From positions 1 to 33,554 of the IMG/VR virus record IMGVR_UViG_3300030104_004019: a stretch of DNA of 33,554 nucleotides; one strand, given 5' to 3'. Made by a program: the position numbers and the translations under genes. Shown here piece after piece: positions 7,436 to 13,298 of the stretch (position 1 is the first letter of the stretch; the number at the start of each line of letters is the position of its first letter). The stretch comes from a virus. The notes beneath the pieces are model-generated. The model searched no databases, was not told the DNA's origin, and saw nothing but the letters and a program-made list of their open reading frames with translations.

Positions 7436-7484
7436 ACTTTACTTCACGACAGAAATAAAAGATACTATCAGAATTGAGAAAGGA
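7433..7484 (+). promoter_or_regulatory. Repeated promoter cassette, copy 3
   Basis: TTTACTTTACT with TTTACT at 7438-7443, 19-base spacer containing ACAGAAATAAA, TACTAT at 7463-7468, GAGAAAGGA at 7476-7484, and the ATG at 7493. It restarts transcription after the helicase. Confidence 0.75.
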
Positions 7485-7492
7485 AATTTATT

Positions 7493-8131
7493 ATGACTAT
7501 TTTTACAATCGATCCAAAATCTTACAAAGTAAGTATGTATTCATCCAGAAAGGTTGCCCAACAACATGGCAATGGAATGATTACATTTAGCAACTCATCT
7601 GAGTTAGCATTAGATCCTAATGTGACAATGCAAATCCTTGTGAATGTTTTTAACAATAACAATAGCAGTATGACAAAAAAGTTTGCTGATAAAACAAAAG
7701 GTTCAAAAAGAGTATTTGAATGTTTACAACAAAAGTTTTCTGTTGTAGATCCTATTGGTCCAGTTACTGCCAAAGCATCTGTTGGCGACCAACAAGTTTA
7801 TATTCCCAAGGAAAAGAAGATCGCAGACTCCAGTGGCACAAAGCCAACGAAGTTGAGAGGAAAGTTTGCAGGCAGATATATTGTCAACCATCTTGAATCA
7901 AATCCTCGTAGACCAAACACCAGAGGTTTTCATGCCACTGGTATCCTTGTCAATCTTGGTGCTGAGCAGGGAACAATCAGCTATGAAGATTACATAGAAC
8001 AAGGTGGTCATCGTCAAGATCTCGCTCATGACTTGGGCAGAGGTCGTTGTAGTATCCTTGGTAAAGATAAGAATGGAAAATACTTTACTGTGTTTGGTAA
8101 TACTAAAATAGCAGGGAAGTTAAACAAGTGA
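7493..8131 (+). CDS. Phage protein of unknown function behind promoter copy 3
   Basis: This 212-residue basic protein has an N-terminal half rich in Asn, Ser and Val that is not recognised. Its C-terminal half has the segment SNPRRPNTRGFHATGILVN, then TISYEDYIEQGGHRQDLAHD and LGRGRCSIL. This 'NP+R..T.G / YEDY...GG.RQDL..D...G' pattern recurs in uncharacterised marine-phage proteins, in my memory next to replication genes. There is no nucleotide-binding or metal-binding motif. Basic character could suit DNA or RNA binding, but that is a guess. It is the first gene behind its own strong promoter, so it is probably abundant. The following lipoprotein gene overlaps its stop by four bases (GTGA). 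Confidence 0.65.
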   Translation: MTIFTIDPKSYKVSMYSSRKVAQQHGNGMITFSNSSELALDPNVTMQILVNVFNNNNSSMTKKFADKTKGSKRVFECLQQKFSVVDPIGPVTAKASVGDQQVYIPKEKKIADSSGTKPTKLRGKFAGRYIVNHLESNPRRPNTRGFHATGILVNLGAEQGTISYEDYIEQGGHRQDLAHDLGRGRCSILGKDKNGKYFTVFGNTKIAGKLNK

Positions 8132-8373
8132 GGAAGTTTTTATTATTCTCAGTGATGGTCGTTATGGGAGCATGTAGTTCCCAACGATCTGATGTTAAAC
8201 TTGTCAAGGAAAAAGAGATGTACCAGTTGACTCGTCAAGAAGTTATTAATGGGCATCAAGAATGCAAGGCAGCAGGATTAAGACCAGTAACAGTTTACAC
8301 AAGAATATTTGTTGATGGCAGACCTGTACCAGTTGCTATTGATGTAACATGTGGAATAAAGGGCAAGGACTAA
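8128..8373 (+). CDS. Small phage lipoprotein
   Basis: The 81-residue product begins MRKFLLFSVMVVMGACSSQ: two basic residues, a hydrophobic core and the lipobox MGAC with Cys16 as the lipidation site, so it should be cut by signal peptidase II and anchored in a membrane. The mature part is short and polar with two more cysteines (QECKAAG and DVTCG) that could pair. The start codon is GTG at 8128 with AGGGAAG upstream and a GTGA overlap with the previous stop. Phage lipoproteins of this size often block superinfection (for example T5 Llp); Rz1-type spanins are another class but are usually Pro-rich and sit by lysis genes, unlike here. Function is inferred only from the signal and place. Confidence 0.7.
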   Translation: MRKFLLFSVMVVMGACSSQRSDVKLVKEKEMYQLTRQEVINGHQECKAAGLRPVTVYTRIFVDGRPVPVAIDVTCGIKGKD

Positions 8374-8603
8374 TGGATATAAAATTAGCACACATGTTAA
8401 TAAATAACTTGACATCAATCCCTGATGGTCACGACGATCTTCACTTTTATTTAAAAACTTTAAAAGGAGAGGTTCCAGAAGATCACAAGCCATCAAAGAT
8501 TGAATGTCTTGAGCATCTTGAATTAAAAGTCAACGAACAGATAAGACAATGGGAGTCCATAAGAACTCGAATAAAAAATTATCACAATGGTTTAGACAAA
8601 TGA
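8373..8603 (+). CDS. Small helical protein of unknown function
   Basis: ATG 8373 overlaps the previous stop as TAATG and has AAGGA upstream, so it is chosen over an in-frame ATG at 8349. The 76-residue product is charged and mostly helical (SIPDGHDDLHFYLKTLKGEV, then CLEHLELKVNEQIRQWESI), perhaps a small coiled coil. I do not recognise a family. It is translationally coupled to the FAD-dependent protein gene, whose start overlaps its stop. Confidence 0.6.
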   Translation: MDIKLAHMLINNLTSIPDGHDDLHFYLKTLKGEVPEDHKPSKIECLEHLELKVNEQIRQWESIRTRIKNYHNGLDK

Positions 8604-9526
8604 TAATTTGGGGAGCAGGACTCGCAGGTCTTCTAGCTGCAAATATGTTTAGGAAGTGGTCACCTGTAGTATATGAAAAGCAGGATTCACTTCCTAATAA
8701 TCACAACGCATTATTAAGATTTAGAACAAATCAAGTTGGCACTGCTTGTGCCATACCTTTTAAAAAAGTAAAGGTAACAAAAGCAATCAAATATGATAAG
8801 CAAATAATAACAGAACCAAATTTATTTTTTAGCAATATGTATTCTCAAAAGGTTACAGACTCTGTCCTCAGCAGATCCATAGATAATTTGGATCCAGTCC
8901 AGAGATACATAGCACCACAAAATTTAATAGAGCAAATGTCTATTGGTGTTGATATAGATTACAATGTTGAAGCAAACACAGAGTCATTATTTTATAGAAA
9001 AGAAAAAAGTTATCCTGTAATATCTACATTGCCAATGCCACTAGCGATGAAGATGATTGGTTGGGAGAACTTTCCTAATTTTAGAACTAACACAATCTGG
9101 TCACAAAGCTGTGAGATTGGAGAACCAGAAGTTAATATAAATCAAACTATTTATTATCCAGATCCATTGGTGCCTCAATATAGGATCTCCATAGTTGGTA
9201 ACATAGTGATAGCAGAATACAGATCTCAACCACCAAACACAGGTCAGTTCATCCATGAGGCACTGTATGATGATTTTGGATTCAGAACCAAAAGACTAAT
9301 CAATCTTTCAACCAAAGAACAGAAGTATGGGAAGATTATGCCTATTGATGACAAGACAAGAAAAGACTTTATTTATACACTCACTGAGAAGTATAATATA
9401 TATTCTGTCGGAAGATTTGCGACTTGGCGACAGTTGTTATTAGATGATGTTGTTAATGATATCAGTGTTATTGAGAGATTGATTACCAGCAACTCTAATT
9501 ATAATTTTAGAAAGGAAATGATATGA
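8600..9526 (+). CDS. FAD-dependent oxidoreductase-like protein
   Basis: The 308-residue protein starts MIIWGAGLAGLLAANMF: a Rossmann strand with GAGLAG (residues 5-10) at the very N-terminus, then VVYEK with Glu26 at the end of strand 2, which normally binds the FAD ribose. Near the C-terminus, NIYSVGRFATWRQLLLDDVV resembles the GR..TW.....DD motif that closes the FAD site in UDP-galactopyranose mutase and related amine-oxidase-fold enzymes. The substrate cannot be told. ATG 8600 is chosen because the glycine motif follows at once and it overlaps the previous stop; an ATG at 8549 would add 17 residues. It lies directly upstream of thyX, itself a flavoenzyme, so it may serve nucleotide, cofactor or cell-surface sugar metabolism. 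Confidence 0.65.
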   Translation: MIIWGAGLAGLLAANMFRKWSPVVYEKQDSLPNNHNALLRFRTNQVGTACAIPFKKVKVTKAIKYDKQIITEPNLFFSNMYSQKVTDSVLSRSIDNLDPVQRYIAPQNLIEQMSIGVDIDYNVEANTESLFYRKEKSYPVISTLPMPLAMKMIGWENFPNFRTNTIWSQSCEIGEPEVNINQTIYYPDPLVPQYRISIVGNIVIAEYRSQPPNTGQFIHEALYDDFGFRTKRLINLSTKEQKYGKIMPIDDKTRKDFIYTLTEKYNIYSVGRFATWRQLLLDDVVNDISVIERLITSNSNYNFRKEMI

Positions 9527-10182
9527 AAGTAAAATTAATTAATGCAACAAGTGATGCAGTGGATTTATTGCTGTTCACTAAGAACACCAGACTCATGAAT
9601 GATGAAGGTGCTTATGATAAAATAAAGGCATGGCCACAAGAGCAAAAAGATGAGCACCTTGATTACATGCTCAACACCATAAAATCTTCTTGGGAATTTA
9701 TTGATTACACATTTGATATTAGAGATGTGTCAAGAGGATTTACTCATCAGTTTGTTAGAACCAGACAAGGATCTTATGCTCAACAATCTCAAAGAACTGT
9801 AGACATGACAGGTTTTGAATATTACACTCCAGAAAGAATTATTGCAGATGGCATGGCAAAAGAGATCTATGATGGCACAATGGAAATAATCAATCAAAGA
9901 TATCAACAGTTGATAACAGCAGGTGTTCCTGCAGAAGATGCCAGAGGAATATTACCAACTAATATTTATACAAATATAGTTGCAAAATTTAATCTTAGAA
10001 CTTTACATGAGATGGCAAAGAGTAGATTGAGTCCAAGAGCACAAGGTGAATATCGTGAAGTGTTTACAATGATGGTCGCTGAAGTTGTAAAAGAACATCC
10101 ATGGGCAAAACCATTCTTAACACCTAAAGAGTGGGCAGCACCATCAATGGCCAGATCTCTCAATCCAGAGGTGAAGTCATGA
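9523..10182 (+). CDS. thyX: Flavin-dependent thymidylate synthase, variant motif
   Basis: ThyX makes dTMP from dUMP using FAD, NADPH and methylene-tetrahydrofolate, supplying thymidine for phage DNA. The 219-residue length fits. The region SRGFTHQFVRTRQGSYAQQSQR matches the ThyX signature, and the motif is R79-T80-R81-x7-S89, where nearly all known enzymes have RHR-x7-S. The dUMP and folate region NIYTNIVAKFNLRTLHEMAKSRLSPRAQGEYREV is intact, with the usual R.Q.E pattern. The ATG at 9523 has AGAAAGGA upstream and overlaps the previous stop. Thr in place of the flavin-facing His is unusual and may be a lineage trait or affect activity. Confidence 0.93.
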   Translation: MKVKLINATSDAVDLLLFTKNTRLMNDEGAYDKIKAWPQEQKDEHLDYMLNTIKSSWEFIDYTFDIRDVSRGFTHQFVRTRQGSYAQQSQRTVDMTGFEYYTPERIIADGMAKEIYDGTMEIINQRYQQLITAGVPAEDARGILPTNIYTNIVAKFNLRTLHEMAKSRLSPRAQGEYREVFTMMVAEVVKEHPWAKPFLTPKEWAAPSMARSLNPEVKS

Positions 10183-10697
10183 ATATATTTTATTTAGATA
10201 GAGATCCAGGAACTGCTGCAGCAATGCATTGTGACAAGCATGTTGTTAAAATGATATTAGAAACAGCACAGATGCTTTCAACTGCTCACAGAGTTTTAGA
10301 TGGTGATGAGCCAGCAGATGAAGTTGGGCTGTATAAAAGAGCATTTGAAAATCATCCATGCTCTATATGGTTGAGAGATTGTGTAACTAATTATATGTGG
10401 GGATATAATCTCTTCACTTCATTATTAAAAGAGTACACAAGAAGATATAAAAAATTTCATGCTTCAAATAGATTATCAAATCTTTTAAGTTATGAACCAG
10501 ATAACATTGCTAAGTTTAAATGGCAATGCAATATGGATGCACCAATGTCTTGGTTGGGAGTTACAGAGCCACCACAATGCATGCCAGATAAATATAAATG
10601 CGAAGATCCTGTTCAAGCATACAGGAATTATTATCTTGGTGAAAAAATGTATATGGCTGTTTGGACAGAAAGAGAGGTGCCACAATGGATACAATAG
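10179..10697 (+). CDS. Conserved phage protein, HCDKHVVKMILE family
   Basis: The 172-residue protein starts MNIFYLDRDPGTAAAMHCDK and continues HVVKMILETAQMLSTAHRV. Later come HPCSIWLRDCVTNYMWGY, EYTRRYKKFH and, near the end, EDPVQAYRNYYLGEKMYMAVWTEREVPQW. I recognise this as a widespread uncharacterised family of marine phages, including cyanophages, often beside nucleotide-metabolism genes. Conserved His, Asp and Cys in 'HCDKHVVKM' could form a metal or catalytic site, but no reaction is known to me. The ATG at 10179 has GAGGTGA upstream and overlaps the thyX stop; an in-frame ATG at 10131 is less likely. Its place after thyX hints at nucleotide or DNA metabolism. Confidence 0.75.
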   Translation: MNIFYLDRDPGTAAAMHCDKHVVKMILETAQMLSTAHRVLDGDEPADEVGLYKRAFENHPCSIWLRDCVTNYMWGYNLFTSLLKEYTRRYKKFHASNRLSNLLSYEPDNIAKFKWQCNMDAPMSWLGVTEPPQCMPDKYKCEDPVQAYRNYYLGEKMYMAVWTEREVPQWIQ

Positions 10698-11149
10698 AAA
10701 CAGATAATAATCTCTTTAGAAAGAAGATAATCATAACAGATCTAGATGGCACAATATCAGATTGCACTCATAGGTTGAAGCATTATAAAAAGAATAATTA
10801 TTTTAAATTTAATGAACTTGGTTCTGAAGATTTACCTATAACACCAATCGTCAATATTTTAAGGAACTGTAAAAGTCAAGACAATGATGTTGTTGTTATC
10901 ACTGCTCGTGATGAATACCACAGACCAGCAACTCTTGACTGGTTGAAAAGATATGACATCCCTTGTGACAATTTATTGATGAGACCATCTGATGATAACA
11001 GGTATGATGATGAAGTCAAGCAGGATCTTTTTGAAAGGAATTATGAAAAGGAAGATGTTTGGTTTGTTCTCGAAGATAGACAGATGGTAGTCAATATGTG
11101 GCGAAGTTTAGGTCTCACTTGTTTACAACCAGCTCCAGGAGATTTTTAA
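10685..11149 (+). CDS. HAD-family phosphatase (polynucleotide 3'-phosphatase-like)
   Basis: The 154-residue protein has HAD motif I as IIITDLDGTISD (nucleophile Asp19, acid Asp21) and motif II as VVVITARDEYHRPATLDWL (Thr73). A Lys in DEVKQDLF serves as motif III, and WFVLEDRQMVVNMWRSLGL as motif IV. The DRQMVVNMWR.LGL.C ending and the 'T(A)R...RP.T..WL....I' segment are those of the phosphatase half of T4 polynucleotide kinase. There is no P-loop kinase domain, so it would only remove 3' or nucleotide phosphates. ATG 10685 follows GAGAGG and overlaps the previous gene by 13 bases. It may trim DNA or tRNA ends or act on nucleotides. Confidence 0.82.
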   Translation: MDTIETDNNLFRKKIIITDLDGTISDCTHRLKHYKKNNYFKFNELGSEDLPITPIVNILRNCKSQDNDVVVITARDEYHRPATLDWLKRYDIPCDNLLMRPSDDNRYDDEVKQDLFERNYEKEDVWFVLEDRQMVVNMWRSLGLTCLQPAPGDF

Positions 11150-11331
11150 TGGGAATAAGAATAATAAATAATGACATTGAAATAGATGGTGAAAAGGTTG
11201 CTCGTATATTTGATGTGCGACCAACTCTAAAAGATCGACTCATTCAAGTTATCGAAAATGCAGATGACCATGAAGAAGAGATCCAAAAAGCATATGAGAG
11301 AGGAAGAGAGGACGCAGAAAACGATGAATAA
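11149..11331 (+). CDS. Small conserved phage protein of unknown function
   Basis: The 60-residue product starts at ATG 11149, which overlaps the previous stop (TAATG) and has AGGAGA upstream. It reads MGIRIINNDIEIDGEKVARI, then FDVRPTLKDRLIQVIENAD, followed by a very acidic helix EEEIQKAYERGREDAENDE. The beta-hairpin 'I.IDGE.VARI' plus a short helix is a pattern of small phage proteins of unknown role. It overlaps the next gene by 8 bases. Confidence 0.6.
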   Translation: MGIRIINNDIEIDGEKVARIFDVRPTLKDRLIQVIENADDHEEEIQKAYERGREDAENDE

Positions 11332-11623
11332 AAATCCAGCTAAAATTTTAGAAGAGATGGCTAACACTTTCCGTGAAAGGAACAAGGTCTATGGAGATAA
11401 CTGGAAAGTTGTTGGGGAAGTCATGACGTCATTATTTCCGAATGGTGTTGTACTTAAAACCGAAGAAGATTATAATATATGGCATCTGTTTGAACTTCTT
11501 GTTGTTAAGATAACAAGGTTTGCTAACAGTGAATTGAAGCATCAAGACTCAATTCATGACACTGCAGTTTATGCAGCAATGATTGAGGGAATGATTACTA
11601 AGTTAAAGAAAGGAAAAAATTAA
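11324..11623 (+). CDS. DUF6378-like small phage protein
   Basis: This 99-residue protein from ATG 11324 contains ILEEMANTFRERNKVYGDNW, then a VLKTEEDYNIWHLFELLVVKI segment, TRFANSELKHQDSIHDTAVYAAMIE and a basic tail. The order 'ER...YGDN ... KI.R......H.DS..D.A.YAA...' matches the phage domain I know as DUF6378, whose helices and conserved E/D residues recall MazG-type NTP pyrophosphatases. A role in nucleotide pools is therefore plausible but unproven. The in-frame ATG at 11258 would overlap the previous gene by 74 bases and is not preferred. Its stop overlaps the SDR start. Confidence 0.65.
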   Translation: MNKNPAKILEEMANTFRERNKVYGDNWKVVGEVMTSLFPNGVVLKTEEDYNIWHLFELLVVKITRFANSELKHQDSIHDTAVYAAMIEGMITKLKKGKN

Positions 11624-12297
11624 TGAGTAATATTTTAATAACTGGCACTGGCAAAGGTCTTGGCAAAGCCATGAAAGAAGAATTAGAAAAACAAGGTCAT
11701 TCAATTATAGATTATAATTTAGAAGATGGAAATGATGTAAGAATAACTAAAGATCTAATAATGTGGGAAAACATTGATGTGTTAATAAATAATGCTGGTG
11801 TCAACCTTATAGATTGGCTGGAGGACTTTGAAGAAGATATGTGGGATAAAGTTATGGATACAAATGCCAAAGGTATTTATATGATGACTAAGGCATGTCT
11901 GCCAAGTCTAATTAGAAGAAAAGGAACTGTCCTAAATATAGTCAGCAATGCAGCACACATGCCAATGACTTGTTCTCTTGCATACAATGCATCCAAAGGT
12001 GCTGCCCATATAATGACTTTACAGTTGGCTCGTGAATTAACAAAAAAGCATGGCATAACAGTTTTTGGAATAGCACCAAACAAATTAAAAGGAACTGGAA
12101 TGAGTGATGCAATAGATGACCAAGTTGTAAAAACTCGTGGCTGGACAAAAGAATATGCTCAACAATATCAACTCAATGGATTATTGACAGGTGAAGAAAC
12201 ACCACCACAAAGGTTAGCAGAGTTTGTTGCATTTCTACTTCAATCAAAAGAACACCACAAATATTTAACTGGTTGTATTTTACCATATGGAGCATGA
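11623..12297 (+). CDS. Short-chain dehydrogenase/reductase (SDR)
   Basis: The 224-residue NAD(P)-dependent oxidoreductase has the cofactor loop TGTGKGLG (residues 7-14), NNAG at 56-59 and Asn81. Its catalytic set is Ser108, Tyr121 and Lys125 (AYNASKGA). All residues of a classical SDR are present, so it should be active; the substrate is not predictable. It lies inside the replication arm between a DUF6378-like gene and a VOC protein, with overlapping or tight spacing, so it is not a stray insertion. It is likely an auxiliary metabolic gene taken from a bacterium; base and codon use do not differ visibly from its neighbours. Confidence 0.88.
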   Translation: MSNILITGTGKGLGKAMKEELEKQGHSIIDYNLEDGNDVRITKDLIMWENIDVLINNAGVNLIDWLEDFEEDMWDKVMDTNAKGIYMMTKACLPSLIRRKGTVLNIVSNAAHMPMTCSLAYNASKGAAHIMTLQLARELTKKHGITVFGIAPNKLKGTGMSDAIDDQVVKTRGWTKEYAQQYQLNGLLTGEETPPQRLAEFVAFLLQSKEHHKYLTGCILPYGA

Positions 12298-12298
12298 C

Positions 12299-12778
12299 AT
12301 GAAATTTAAAATAGAACAGATAGCAATCCGTCCAAAACATCCTATTCGTGCAAAACAATTACTTTCTGAGATAGGTGCAGTAGATTGGTCAGAAGACCAT
12401 GTTGTTGCCACTGGCAAGGTTTTTGGTCATGAGGGAACTAATGAAGCAGACTTGTCTTTTAACTATGAAATATTTGATGGCAAAGAGTTTGAGATTTTAA
12501 ATTATACCAAAGGAAGAAATTGGATTGATTCAGCACATCCTGAGGGAAATGTAGTTAGTCATCTTGGTATGCATTGTTCAGCAGAAGAACTTGAAAAATG
12601 GAAAGAATTTTTTCATCAGAGAGCAATTAAAATTTCTCAAGAAGTTTTTACAGACTCACATACCAATCCTGTCATAGCAGGCAAAAGGTCATATAATTAT
12701 GTTATATTTGATACAAGAAAAATACTTGGTGTGGATCTTAAATTTATTGTTAGGATAAATAAAGATGATAGTCTTTGA
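12299..12778 (+). CDS. VOC (glyoxalase-like) family protein
   Basis: The 159-residue protein starts MKFKIEQIAIRPKHPIRAKQ with a repeating beta-alpha-beta-beta-beta layout. Its first module ends in FEILNYTKGRNWID, the strand that in VOC enzymes gives a metal-binding Glu. The second starts with SHLGMHCSAEELEKWKEFF, with His as the metal ligand. RSYNYVIFDTRKILGVDLKF then forms the last strands. VOC proteins isomerise, open or conjugate small molecules or bind drugs; the specific reaction is unknown. ATG 12299 has GGAG six bases upstream; the ATG at 12287 is an alternative. It directly follows the SDR gene, so the two may act on one metabolite. It overlaps the exonuclease gene by 14 bases. Confidence 0.65.
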   Translation: MKFKIEQIAIRPKHPIRAKQLLSEIGAVDWSEDHVVATGKVFGHEGTNEADLSFNYEIFDGKEFEILNYTKGRNWIDSAHPEGNVVSHLGMHCSAEELEKWKEFFHQRAIKISQEVFTDSHTNPVIAGKRSYNYVIFDTRKILGVDLKFIVRINKDDSL

Positions 12779-13298
12779 TTTAGAAACAACAGGTCTTCCA
12801 AAAGCTGAAGGATCTGATTTAGACATTCAACCAAGAATTATAGAGTTTGGTGCTATAAAGGTTGATGATGATTTTAAAGAGATTGACAGGTTTCAATTTT
12901 TATGTAGTCCTGGATTTGCTTTAGATCCATACATAATTAAACTGACTAAAATTACAGATGATATGCTTGAGGACAAAAAACCATTTTTGGGATATTACAA
13001 AGAACTCTGTAATTTCTTTTTGGGAGAAAAATCTTTGTGTGCTCATAATCTTGCTTTTGATAGAAAGATATTAAGGTTTGAACTTGAGAGAGCAGAAAAG
13101 ACTTGTAAATTCCCATGGCCACCAGAACATTATTGTACCATTGAAATAGGTCAGTCAGTCTGGGGAAAGATGAGAAAGCTAACAGAACTTTATAAAGAAG
13201 TAACTGGCAAAGACCATGTTGGTGCTCACAGATCTTTAGACGATGTTGAAGCAACAATAGAGATTTTAAAATGGTATAAAAAAGAAGGTCATATATGA
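12765..13298 (+). CDS. DnaQ-like 3'-5' exonuclease (DEDDh)
   Basis: This 177-residue protein probably proofreads for the phage DnaE. Exo I is FDLETTG (Asp5, Glu7), Exo II is CAHNLAFDRK, and Exo III is HRSLDDVEAT with the His typical of DEDDh enzymes. The region 'PRIIEFGAIKVDD' and 'ITDDML' are family traits. It covers only the nuclease domain of about 180 residues, as in the epsilon subunit without its clamp-binding tail. It overlaps both neighbours, and its stop overlaps the polymerase start (ATGA), so the two products are likely made in step and may form a core polymerase. Confidence 0.93.
   Translation: MIVFDLETTGLPKAEGSDLDIQPRIIEFGAIKVDDDFKEIDRFQFLCSPGFALDPYIIKLTKITDDMLEDKKPFLGYYKELCNFFLGEKSLCAHNLAFDRKILRFELERAEKTCKFPWPPEHYCTIEIGQSVWGKMRKLTELYKEVTGKDHVGAHRSLDDVEATIEILKWYKKEGHI

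Noticed and set aside
8159-8187. Inverted repeat TCGTTATGGGA/TCCCAACGA
   Set aside because: It lies over the lipobox codons of the lipoprotein gene, is imperfect and can be explained by coding; no similar element is elsewhere.
12287-12298. ATG 12287 as start of the VOC gene
   Set aside because: It would overlap the SDR stop by more bases and lacks a spaced ribosome site; ATG 12299 has GGAG six bases upstream. The choice is not fully certain.
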